A stretch of 64,000 bases of DNA, from contig NZ_QXCP01000009.1 of the NCBI RefSeq assembly GCF_003711805.1, positions 434,001 to 498,000 of the forward strand, written 5' to 3'. This DNA comes from Brachybacterium sp. EE-P12 (lineage in GTDB: Bacteria; Actinomycetota; Actinomycetes; Actinomycetales; Dermabacteraceae). The notes below the pieces were generated by a model that worked only from the letters and a program-made list of their open reading frames with translations, did no database searches and was not told the DNA's origin. The translations under genes were made by a program, and so were the position numbers. Position 1 is the first letter of the stretch. Each line of letters starts with the position of its first letter. Positions 42,962-50,653 of this stretch are shown here, one piece after another.

Positions 42962-43371
42962 GGACGCGGTCCGCCCGGTCGTCCCGTCTGCGGGACGACC
43001 GGGGGTCCGCCACGGCGGAGACGGCGATCGTGCTGCCGGTCGTGGTGGTGATGGTGGTGCTGGTGCTGCTGACCGGGGCGGGGCTCGGCTCCCAGCTGCG
43101 TCTGGAGAGCGCGGCGCGCGGCGCGGCACGGGAGCTCGCCCGCGGCGAGGACCAGGCTGTCGCGGTCGCCGCGGCGGAGCGGATCGGCGGCCCCGGCACC
43201 CAGGTGGCCGTCTCCGGGTCCGGCGAGTGGGTGCGGGTCGAGGTGACGCGCACGCTGGATGCCCCGTCGGGCGCTCTGGGCGGGGCCTCCTGGGCGCTGA
43301 GCGCCGACGCGGAGGCCCGCCTCGAGCCGCAGCTGCTCGAGCAGGGCGCGGCCCAGGGAGCGGGGACATGA
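42958..43371 (+). CDS. TadE-like minor pilin
   Basis: 137 residues. A basic leader then GSATAETAIVLPVVVVMVVLV, the TadE-type opening with Glu at position +5 of the hydrophobic helix. The rest is a small domain. It corresponds to the actinobacterial TadE family next to DUF4244 (mycobacterial Rv3655c-like). Start GTG 42,958 overlaps the pilin stop. With the element inserted, its transcription from the Tad promoter is probably cut off. Confidence 0.82.
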   Translation: MRTRSARSSRLRDDRGSATAETAIVLPVVVVMVVLVLLTGAGLGSQLRLESAARGAARELARGEDQAVAVAAAERIGGPGTQVAVSGSGEWVRVEVTRTLDAPSGALGGASWALSADAEARLEPQLLEQGAAQGAGT

Positions 43372-43706
43372 GCACGGGCGGCGCATCGGTGCTGGCGTGG
43401 ACGGGCACCACCACCGCGGTCGTCGCGGCGCTCGCGCTGCTGGGCGGCGGGGTGCTTGCCCGCTCCCAGGCGGGGACCGCCGCGGACCTCGCCTCCCTCG
43501 CCGGCGCCGACGCGCTCGCGGTCGCCCATCCGCATCCCTGCCAGGTCGCCGCTGCGGTCGCCGAGCGCAACGGCGCGCGGCTGGGCAGCTGCGAGCTGCG
43601 CGAGTGGGATGTCCTGGTCCGGGTGGAGGTCGATGCGGGGCCGCTGCCGGCCATGTCCGCACGCGCACGGGCGGGGCCGGGGCCTACGGAGCTGCCGGAG
43701 ACCTGA
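43368..43706 (+). CDS. TadE/TadG-like helicase/secretion-neighbourhood protein
   Basis: 112 residues. One hydrophobic N-terminal helix (TTTAVVAALALLGGGVL) followed by AGTAADLASLAGADAL, the pattern of the TadE-like family in the helicase/secretion neighbourhood. It overlaps the TadE gene by ATGA. Its 3' end overlaps the convergent acyltransferase gene by 23 bases. Confidence 0.8.
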   Translation: MSTGGASVLAWTGTTTAVVAALALLGGGVLARSQAGTAADLASLAGADALAVAHPHPCQVAAAVAERNGARLGSCELREWDVLVRVEVDAGPLPAMSARARAGPGPTELPET

Positions 43707-44976
43707 CCGTCTCGCCGACGGACTCGCCCGCGCGCCGAGCCGCCCAGGCGGTCACGCGCTCGAGCGGGCCGCGCCCCTTCAGCGCGGACCAGGTGGTGCA
43801 GGCGGCGAGCAGGGCCAGGGCGGAGACGGCCCACACCCGGTTGTCGGCGATCCAGCCGCCGGGGCCGACGAGGATGACCAGGGAGAACAGATGGACGGTG
43901 TAAGAGGTCAGCGGCATCGACCCCATCGCGGACAGCGGCAGCAGCACCCAGCGCAGGGGCCGGGCCACCAGCAGCAGGCCTCCGATCAGGGCGAGAGCGA
44001 GCCCGGCGGAGCGGATGATCTCGATCGTCGAGCCGGAGTGCGGGGACGGGGACAGCACGGCCTCCTGGAGCGTGCGCCAAGGGTCCGTCTGCGCAAACGC
44101 CTCGCCGTAGCCGTCCCAGCCCAGCTCGGGCGCTTCCTCGTCGACCGGGTCCTCGCTCGAGGCGGCCTCGCTCGCGGTGACGCCGGAGGTCTCCTCGATA
44201 CCGGAGGTCTCCTCGACCGGGCCGAAGGTCGAGGGCGCGAGGGTCCCCAGCAGCGCCGCGAGCCCGAGCCCGACGGCGGTGACGAGCAGGGCGGCGCCGG
44301 CGCCGATGCCGGTCAGCGCCGCAGCCAGGCGCGGTCGGCCCAGCGGCATCCGTCCCAGCGCCATGCCGAGCAGGATCAGCGGCGCCCAGGCGGTGAAGCG
44401 GTAGCTCCCGGTGAGCACGAGATCCGTGCCGCTGCCGGTCGAGCCCAGGGAGAGCACCTCGGCGAGCGCGACGAGGACGGGGCCCAGCAGCGCGATCGGC
44501 AGCGCGAGCAGCAGGAGCCGGGAGGGACGCAGGCGCAGCACGGGCATCGCCGCGATGTACACGACGCCGTAGAAGGTGAGGATCACCGCGACCCCGGTGC
44601 CGAGGAGCTCGAGCACGAGCCCGATCAGGAAGATCGTCACGCCCCGCCCGAGCAGGGCGAAGCGCAGCCGCGGCAGCTCGGCGCGGGCGGGGATGCTCTG
44701 CCGACCCGTGACCAGCGCGATGGACACGCCGGCGAGCACGGCGAAGAGCATCGAGGAGTGTCCGTGGACCACGGCGAGGTAGCTCGGCGGCCAGGTCGGG
44801 TCGAAGGGCGGGATGTCGCCGACGTGCGCGCCGATCATCCCGAGGATCGCGAGCGCCCGTGCGATGTCGAGGGCGTTGATCCGCGGCGGCGAGACCAGTG
44901 CGCGCAGTCGCCGGCGCGGGCCTGTCGCGGCGGGGGTGCGCTTCTGCACGGGCGCGTGCAGGACTGCACTGCTCAT
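43684..44976 (-). CDS. DUF418/heparan-type acyltransferase-like membrane protein
   Basis: 430 residues with about ten membrane segments. The N-terminal part reads RINALDIARALAILGMIGAHVGD, then VVHGHSSMLFAVLAGVSIAL; His and Arg at these positions fit the DUF1624/DUF418 acyltransferase-like group. Between ~250 and 300 is an acidic Ser/Glu outside loop. Substrate is unknown. The start ATG is 44,974-44,976; the frame upstream runs into the repeat copy and was not included. Confidence 0.78.
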   Translation of the reverse strand: MSSAVLHAPVQKRTPAATGPRRRLRALVSPPRINALDIARALAILGMIGAHVGDIPPFDPTWPPSYLAVVHGHSSMLFAVLAGVSIALVTGRQSIPARAELPRLRFALLGRGVTIFLIGLVLELLGTGVAVILTFYGVVYIAAMPVLRLRPSRLLLLALPIALLGPVLVALAEVLSLGSTGSGTDLVLTGSYRFTAWAPLILLGMALGRMPLGRPRLAAALTGIGAGAALLVTAVGLGLAALLGTLAPSTFGPVEETSGIEETSGVTASEAASSEDPVDEEAPELGWDGYGEAFAQTDPWRTLQEAVLSPSPHSGSTIEIIRSAGLALALIGGLLLVARPLRWVLLPLSAMGSMPLTSYTVHLFSLVILVGPGGWIADNRVWAVSALALLAACTTWSALKGRGPLERVTAWAARRAGESVGETVRSPAAP

Positions 44977-45130
44977 GGGCGGCTCCTCCTCCGTGCGCGG
45001 CTCAGCGCCGCTGCCCGCTCGAGGGGCCCGTGCGGCGCTCGGGCCCTGCGGGCTCCGCCCGACCGGGCGACGCGACACAGTATGACCCCGAATCGGACAT
45101 TTCGTCCACGGGCGGGCATCCGCGGGGTGA

Positions 45131-45312
45131 CTGGCCACGATGTGTGTGCGGCCGGGGCGTGCCGTGGGGGGGGCTCCGGGGCGGTGCGGGCCTCGGAGCG
45201 GCGCCTGGCCACGCCGGCCGTCGTCCGCGGGCCTATGGCGACACGAGCTGGCTATATGGCCACCTCTCGTCACCATAGGCCCGACGGCGACACGGAGGCG
45301 GCGGCGATGAGC
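45131..45312 (-). repeat. Dispersed intergenic repeat, copy 3 (inverted)
   Basis: On the minus strand this copy reads with the same order as the others: a hairpin whose right arm is agctcgtgtcgccatagg, then gcggacgac, cgctccgag, and a distal cccccacggcacgcccc. It is the closest match to copy 2. It lies between the acyltransferase start and the helicase stop. The rest of the gap 44,977-45,420 holds no gene I can support. Confidence 0.85.
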
Positions 45313-45420
45313 CCTCAGGGGTGCCGGCAGCACCCTGCACACGATCTGGCCTGCGACCCCGCCCCCGCCAGACAGCCGCCCCCGCCCGACAGCCGCCCCC
45401 GCCCGAGGACCGGGCCCGGC

Positions 45421-47847
45421 TCACTCCTCGAGCAGGGCCAGCAGGCGCACCGCCTGCGCCTTCGACAGCGGCTCGTTGCCATTGCCGCACTTCGGGGAGA
45501 CCACGCACGCCGGGCAGCCGGCCTCGCAAGGGCATTCGGCGATCATGTCGGCCGTGGCCCGCACCCAGGCCGCAGCGTCGTCGGCCCCGCGCTCGGCGAA
45601 GCCCGCCCCGCCGGGCGCGCCGTCGTAGACGAAGATCGTCGGCTCGCCGGTGTCCTCGTGCTGGGCGGCGGAGAGCCCGCCGATGTCCCAGCGGTCGCAG
45701 GTGGCCAGCAGCGGGAGCATCGAGATGGCGGCGTGCTCGGCGGCGTGCAGCGCGCCGGGCAGCTCCTCGCCGGGGATCTCCGCGGCATCGGTGCGCTCGC
45801 GCGGGATCACCCACCACACGGCCTTGGTGGTCAGGGTGCGCGGCGGCAGGTCCAGGGGGTGCTGGGCGAGGACGGCCTGCGTGAACACGTCCCGCACCTG
45901 GTAGCCGGTGACCTGGTCGGTGACGTCCACGGTGCCGAAGCACAGCCGCACCCCCTGCGCCCAGGGCAGCTCCCGATCGACCTGGCGGACACGCAGCGTC
46001 GAGGCCGTCTGCGGATGGGTGGAGTGCAGCGGGTCCTCCCGGCGCACGAAGGCCACGGCCTGGTCCACGTCCAGACGGTTCACCACATAGCTGCGCCCCT
46101 GGTGGAGGTAGACGGCGCCGTCGTGCACCTGGGTGTGGGCGCTCGCGGCGTCGACGGTGCCCAGCAGCTCCCCGCCGGCCTCCTCGACGATCCGCACCGG
46201 CTCGCCGCCGCTGCCTCGCAGGTCGGTGAGCTCGTGCGCGGACTCGCTGAGCGTCCAGTACCAGCCGGTCGCGCGGGAGCGGAGCACGCCGCGCGCGGCG
46301 AGGGTCGTCAGCAGCTCGCGCGCCGTGGGGCCGAAGATCTCCTCCTCGCCGTCGCGGATCGCGAGCTCGGAGGCGGCGGCGCACAGGTGCGGGGTCATCA
46401 CGTACGGGTTCGCGGGATCGAACACCGCGGCCTCGACCTCCGCGCCGAAGACCGTCTCGGGGTGGTGGACGACGTAGGTGTCCAGCGGGTCCTCCCTCGC
46501 GACGAACAGGGCGAGGGAGCCGCCGCCGGCGTCCTGACGGCGTCCGGCGCGGCCGAACTGCTGCCACAGCGAGGCCCGTGTGCCGGGCCAGCCGGCGACG
46601 ATCACGGCGTCCAGTCCCGAGATGTCGATCCCGAGCTCGAGGGCGTTGGTCGAGGCCAGCGCCCGCAGCTCGCCGCTGCGCAGGGAGTCCTCGAGCACGC
46701 GCCGCTCGCGGGCGAGATAGCCGCCGCGATAGGCGGCGATGCGCTGCGCGTCCGCGGCCAGGCGCGCGTCGGCGTGCTCCTCGGCCTTCTGCCCCAGCAG
46801 CCTCCGCGCTCCGGAGGAGACGAGCTCGGCGCCGCGGCGGGAGCGGGCGAAGACGAGGGTCTGCACCTGACGCTCGACGAGATCGGCCAGCAGGGTCGCC
46901 GCCTCGCTCGTCGCCGAGCGGCGCAGCGGGTCCTCGCGGCGAGCCTCCCCGTCGCCCGCGTCCCCGGGGCCGCCGTGCCCGGGCTCCTCCCAGCGGGCCG
47001 GGTCGCCGCGGCCGTCGACGCGGGTGCGGGTGCCCGGCTCCCACAGACCGATCGTGAGCCCGGCCCGGGGCGAGCCGTCCTCGGTCACTGCCTCGACGTC
47101 CCGGCCGATCAGCCGTGAGGCGGACAGCTCCGGGTTCGCGGTCGTGGCCGAGGCGAGGACGAACGTGGGGTCGGCGCGGTAGTGCGCGGCGATCCGGCGC
47201 AGGCGTCGCAGCACCATCGACACATGGCTGCCGAACACGCCGCGGTAGCTGTGGCACTCGTCGACCACCACGTAGCGCAGGGCGCGGAAGAAGTGCGCCC
47301 ACTGCTCGTGGCCGGGCAGGATCCCGAAGTGGAGCATGTCGGGGTTGGTGAGCACGAAGGTGCCGTGGCGGCGCACCCAGCGGCGCTGCTCGGTCGGCGT
47401 GTCCCCGTCGTACACGGCGATCCGGGCATCGCGGATCCCGGCGCCGTCGGCCATCGCGGTGATGTTGGTGAGCTGGTCCGCGGCGAGCGCCTTGGTGGGC
47501 GCGAGATACAGCGCCGTCGCGCGCGGCGCCTCCGGATCCAGCTCCCTCGCGCCGATCGCGGTGAGTGCAGGCAGCAGATAGGCGAGGGACTTGCCGGAGG
47601 CGGTGGCGGTGGCGAGCACCACGTCCTGCCCGTCGTGGGCGAGGCGCCCGGCCTGCTCCTGATGGATCCAGGGGGCGGTGATGCCGCGCTCGGCGAGGTG
47701 GAGCACCAGGCGCGGATCGGTCCATTCCGGGAAGCTCCCCCGGCGGCCCGGACGAGCGGGCCGGCGCTCGACGTGGGTGAGGCAGTCGCGGCGCGTCAGC
47801 GGCGCGCTGAGGTCGCTGAGCAGCTCGGACGCCCTGCCTGCACGCAT
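45421..47847 (-). CDS. DEAD/DEAH-box helicase of the Tad neighbourhood (DUF1998 C terminus)
   Basis: 808 residues. ATP site TATASGKS (~80-87), Walker B VVDECHS (~185), SAT motif (LASATTAN) and motif VI QQFGRAGRR are present. The C terminus has the DUF1998 Cys cluster (CPCEAGCPACVVSPKCG). This is the helicase/secretion-neighbourhood DEAH-box family (mycobacterial Rv3649-like) next to Tad clusters in actinomycetes. Its biochemical role, likely 3'-5' DNA unwinding in repair, is inferred from MrfA-like relatives. The start ATG is 47,845-47,847. Confidence 0.88.
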   Translation of the reverse strand: MRAGRASELLSDLSAPLTRRDCLTHVERRPARPGRRGSFPEWTDPRLVLHLAERGITAPWIHQEQAGRLAHDGQDVVLATATASGKSLAYLLPALTAIGARELDPEAPRATALYLAPTKALAADQLTNITAMADGAGIRDARIAVYDGDTPTEQRRWVRRHGTFVLTNPDMLHFGILPGHEQWAHFFRALRYVVVDECHSYRGVFGSHVSMVLRRLRRIAAHYRADPTFVLASATTANPELSASRLIGRDVEAVTEDGSPRAGLTIGLWEPGTRTRVDGRGDPARWEEPGHGGPGDAGDGEARREDPLRRSATSEAATLLADLVERQVQTLVFARSRRGAELVSSGARRLLGQKAEEHADARLAADAQRIAAYRGGYLARERRVLEDSLRSGELRALASTNALELGIDISGLDAVIVAGWPGTRASLWQQFGRAGRRQDAGGGSLALFVAREDPLDTYVVHHPETVFGAEVEAAVFDPANPYVMTPHLCAAASELAIRDGEEEIFGPTARELLTTLAARGVLRSRATGWYWTLSESAHELTDLRGSGGEPVRIVEEAGGELLGTVDAASAHTQVHDGAVYLHQGRSYVVNRLDVDQAVAFVRREDPLHSTHPQTASTLRVRQVDRELPWAQGVRLCFGTVDVTDQVTGYQVRDVFTQAVLAQHPLDLPPRTLTTKAVWWVIPRERTDAAEIPGEELPGALHAAEHAAISMLPLLATCDRWDIGGLSAAQHEDTGEPTIFVYDGAPGGAGFAERGADDAAAWVRATADMIAECPCEAGCPACVVSPKCGNGNEPLSKAQAVRLLALLEE

Positions 47848-47941
47848 CCCTCACCGCTCCCTCCGCATCCCCACAGGGTCTGCGCATCCTCCGCACCTCG
47901 CCCCCGGATCGGTCCCGGCGCGCTGGGGCACAATCGTAGCC

Positions 47942-49543
47942 ATGCCCGACACCGCACCGGCCTCCGCGTCGACCGCCGCCGCGGCCCTCCCACCGGCCGC
48001 CCCGATCGTCCTGTCCGCGGAGATCTCCGCCCTGCGCAGGGACCTGCTCGACGCCCGGTACGTCACCGAGCACGTCGAGGAGCTGCTGGGCGAGGTCGCC
48101 GCCGCCGCGCTGCGCCGTGAGGACCCCGTCCCGGCGCGGCGCCGTCTCGCGGCGAGCGAGGACCCGGCCGCGACGCTCCTGGACCTGTTCACCCTCGGTG
48201 CGGCACTGCCCGCCGCGCGCGTCGCCGCCGCGCTGCCGACGCTCGGGATCCAGGGGGCGCAGCGCCTCGGGCTCCTCGCCCCGGCCGACGCCCCGGATCC
48301 GGCCGACGGCCCCTGCGTGCGCGCCCTCGTGGACCTCGCCCCCTACTCCGCCGAGGACGACGCCGGGAGCGTCGACTGGTGGATCGCCTCGGACCTCTCC
48401 GAGCTCGCGACCGGCGCCCCGCTCTCCCCCGAGCACGTGCTCGGGGTGGGTGGGGCCTCCCTGACCCTGGCGCGGATCACGCCCCGCTCCCCTGTCCGCC
48501 GGGTGCTCGACCTCGGCTGCGGCGGTGGGATCCAGGCGCTGCACGCCTCCCGCCATGCCGAGCACGTCGTGGCGACCGATCTCTCCGAGAGGGCGCTCGC
48601 CTTCGCGGCCTTCAACGCGGCGCTGAACGGGATCGAGCTGGAGCTGCGCCACGGCTCACTGCTCGAGCCCGTCGCCGGGGAGAGCTTCGACCTCGTCGTC
48701 TCCAACCCTCCCTTCGTCATCACCCCGCGCTCGGCCGACGCCGAGCACGGCGCCTGGACCTACCGCGACGGCGGCCGCGCCGGCGACACCCTGCTCGGCG
48801 AGCTGCTCACGCAGCTCCCCGCGCATCTCGCCCCGGGCGGCAGCGCCGTGATGCTCGGCAACTGGGAGATCGGCGCCGGCGAGGACTGGGACACCCACCC
48901 CCGTGCCTGGCTCGCCCCCGCCCGCGAGGCCGGGGTCGACGCCTGGGTGCTGCAGCGCGAGCAGGAGGACCCCGCCGAGTACGCCGCGACCTGGGCCCGC
49001 GACGGCGGGATCACCCCTCGCGATGCGCGCTGGGGAGCGCTCGTCGGCGCCTGGCTCGAGGACTTCGCCTCCCGCGAGGTGGAGGCGATCGGATTCGGCT
49101 ACGTGCTGCTGCGCCGCCCCGACCCCGCCGCCGACGGCCACGGACTGCTGCGCACCGAGCAGGCGCCGGGCACCGGCAGCGGACCGCTGGCCGCGCACCT
49201 CGCCGCCTCCCTCGCGGCGCTGCGGTCCGTGTCCGCGCTGACGGACGAGGAGCTGGCGGCGAGCCGCCCCGTCCGCGCCGAGGACGTGGTCGAGCGCCGC
49301 CATCTCACGCCCGGACAGTGGGACCCGCTGCTCATCGAGCTCGTCCAGGGAGCGGGCCTGGCGCGAACGGTCCGCGCCGACCAGGCGCTCGCCGCGACCG
49401 TCGGCGCGCTCGACGGCACCCTCACCCTCGGCCAGGTCGTCGCCGCGGTCTGCGCGCTGACCGACGCCGACGAGGAGCAGACCCGCGACCGGATCCTGCC
49501 CGCCGTGCGGGAGCTCGCGATCACCGGGATGGTCGCGCTGTGA
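47942..49543 (+). CDS. Class I SAM-dependent methyltransferase (PrmC/small-rRNA type)
   Basis: 533 residues. The SAM motif is VLDLGCGGGIQAL (~184-196) and the catalytic NPPF sits at ~255 (SNPPFVI), as in N5-glutamine or N2-guanine methylases. The N-terminal ~170 residues and C-terminal ~130 residues flank the core; this long form is an actinobacterial protein. Target is unknown. The start ATG is 47,942. It is divergent from the helicase gene and coupled to the PAP2 gene by GTGA. Confidence 0.87.
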   Translation: MPDTAPASASTAAAALPPAAPIVLSAEISALRRDLLDARYVTEHVEELLGEVAAAALRREDPVPARRRLAASEDPAATLLDLFTLGAALPAARVAAALPTLGIQGAQRLGLLAPADAPDPADGPCVRALVDLAPYSAEDDAGSVDWWIASDLSELATGAPLSPEHVLGVGGASLTLARITPRSPVRRVLDLGCGGGIQALHASRHAEHVVATDLSERALAFAAFNAALNGIELELRHGSLLEPVAGESFDLVVSNPPFVITPRSADAEHGAWTYRDGGRAGDTLLGELLTQLPAHLAPGGSAVMLGNWEIGAGEDWDTHPRAWLAPAREAGVDAWVLQREQEDPAEYAATWARDGGITPRDARWGALVGAWLEDFASREVEAIGFGYVLLRRPDPAADGHGLLRTEQAPGTGSGPLAAHLAASLAALRSVSALTDEELAASRPVRAEDVVERRHLTPGQWDPLLIELVQGAGLARTVRADQALAATVGALDGTLTLGQVVAAVCALTDADEEQTRDRILPAVRELAITGMVAL

Positions 49544-50550
49544 CCGCGCCCGAGACCGGGGCCGGGCCGTTGCCCGCCGGCGGCCCTCGCCCCGATCGCT
49601 CCGACCGCGCGGGTCGTCCCGTCGGCCTCGTCCGGCCGCTGCTGTCGCTGCTGGTCGCGGCGCTGTGCGCCGCGGCCACGGCGCTGCTGGCCCGCAGCGC
49701 CGTGGGCACCGCGAGCGGCCAGCGGCTGGACCAGCTGACGCTCTCCGGCTCGCGCGGCCACGAGGGACGCCTCGCCCAGCTCGCCGAGCTCGCGGTGGGG
49801 ACGGTGAGCATGCCGGTGATCATCGCCCTGCTCGTGCTGACGACGGCGATCGCGCTGCTGCGGCGCCGGCCGGGCCTGCTGGTGCCGCTCGCGGCCCTCG
49901 TGCTCGGCGCGAACCTCACCACCCAGGTGGTCAAGCACCTGCTGCTCAGCCGCGAGGTGCTCGGCCCCGGCATCGAGCCGACCGCGAACTCCTTCCCCTC
50001 GGGGCACACCACCCTCGCCGCGACCGCGATGATCGCGCTCGTGCTGGCCTCCGGCCGGGCCCGGCCGCTGATCGCGCCGCTGGGAGTGCTGTGGAGCACC
50101 GCGGTCGGTCTCGGCACGCTCGTCAACGGCTGGCACCGGCCCAGCGACGTGCTCGGCGCGGTCGCCGTGACCGCGACCTGGACCTTCCTCGTCCTGGGCC
50201 TGGACGGGCTGCGCACCCGGTCGCTGCTGCGCCGTGCCGCCTCCCCCGGCGCGCGAGGTCGCCGCCGCCGCGGGAGGGACGCCGGCCGGGCCGCGGCACG
50301 CCCGCCGCACCTCGAGACGGCGTGCGCGGCGGTGCTCGGCGCGGCCGGTGCCGCGGGGCTGCTGTACGGGGTCGTCGCTCTCGCCGGGCTGCCGCTGCCG
50401 CTGGACCTCGCGGACAGCGCGCTGCAGCAGGCGGCGTTCCGCGCCACGAGCGCCGTGATCGCCGGCGCGACCGCGGCCTGGGTGGCTCTGGTCATGGTGC
50501 TGCGCACGCCGAGGGTCCTGCGGGCCGATGCCGCCGAGCGTGTACCGTGA
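49540..50550 (+). CDS. PAP2-superfamily phosphatase
   Basis: 336-residue membrane protein. PAP2 motifs are KHLLLSREVL (a divergent motif 1), PSGHTT and GWHRPSDVLG. Six or so membrane segments surround them, with two further segments after ~residue 250 beyond the usual fold. It likely dephosphorylates a lipid or prenyl phosphate. The GTG start overlaps the methyltransferase stop. About 100 bases separate it from topA. Confidence 0.85.
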   Translation: MTAPETGAGPLPAGGPRPDRSDRAGRPVGLVRPLLSLLVAALCAAATALLARSAVGTASGQRLDQLTLSGSRGHEGRLAQLAELAVGTVSMPVIIALLVLTTAIALLRRRPGLLVPLAALVLGANLTTQVVKHLLLSREVLGPGIEPTANSFPSGHTTLAATAMIALVLASGRARPLIAPLGVLWSTAVGLGTLVNGWHRPSDVLGAVAVTATWTFLVLGLDGLRTRSLLRRAASPGARGRRRRGRDAGRAAARPPHLETACAAVLGAAGAAGLLYGVVALAGLPLPLDLADSALQQAAFRATSAVIAGATAAWVALVMVLRTPRVLRADAAERVP

Positions 50551-50653
50551 GCACTCGCCGAGCGCCGCGTGAGCGCACGGTGGATCCACGGCCCCGCGAC
50601 GGGGTCGCGACGGACGGGCCGCGAGCGACGCGGCGAGGAAGGACGCAGGCAAC

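Noticed and set aside
43456..47118. Very long plus-strand open frame (about 1,220 codons) opposite the acyltransferase and helicase genes
   Set aside because: It runs through repeat copy 3 and opposite two well-supported minus-strand genes. Its composition (Arg/Gly/Ala/His-rich, no motifs) is that of an antisense shadow at high GC.
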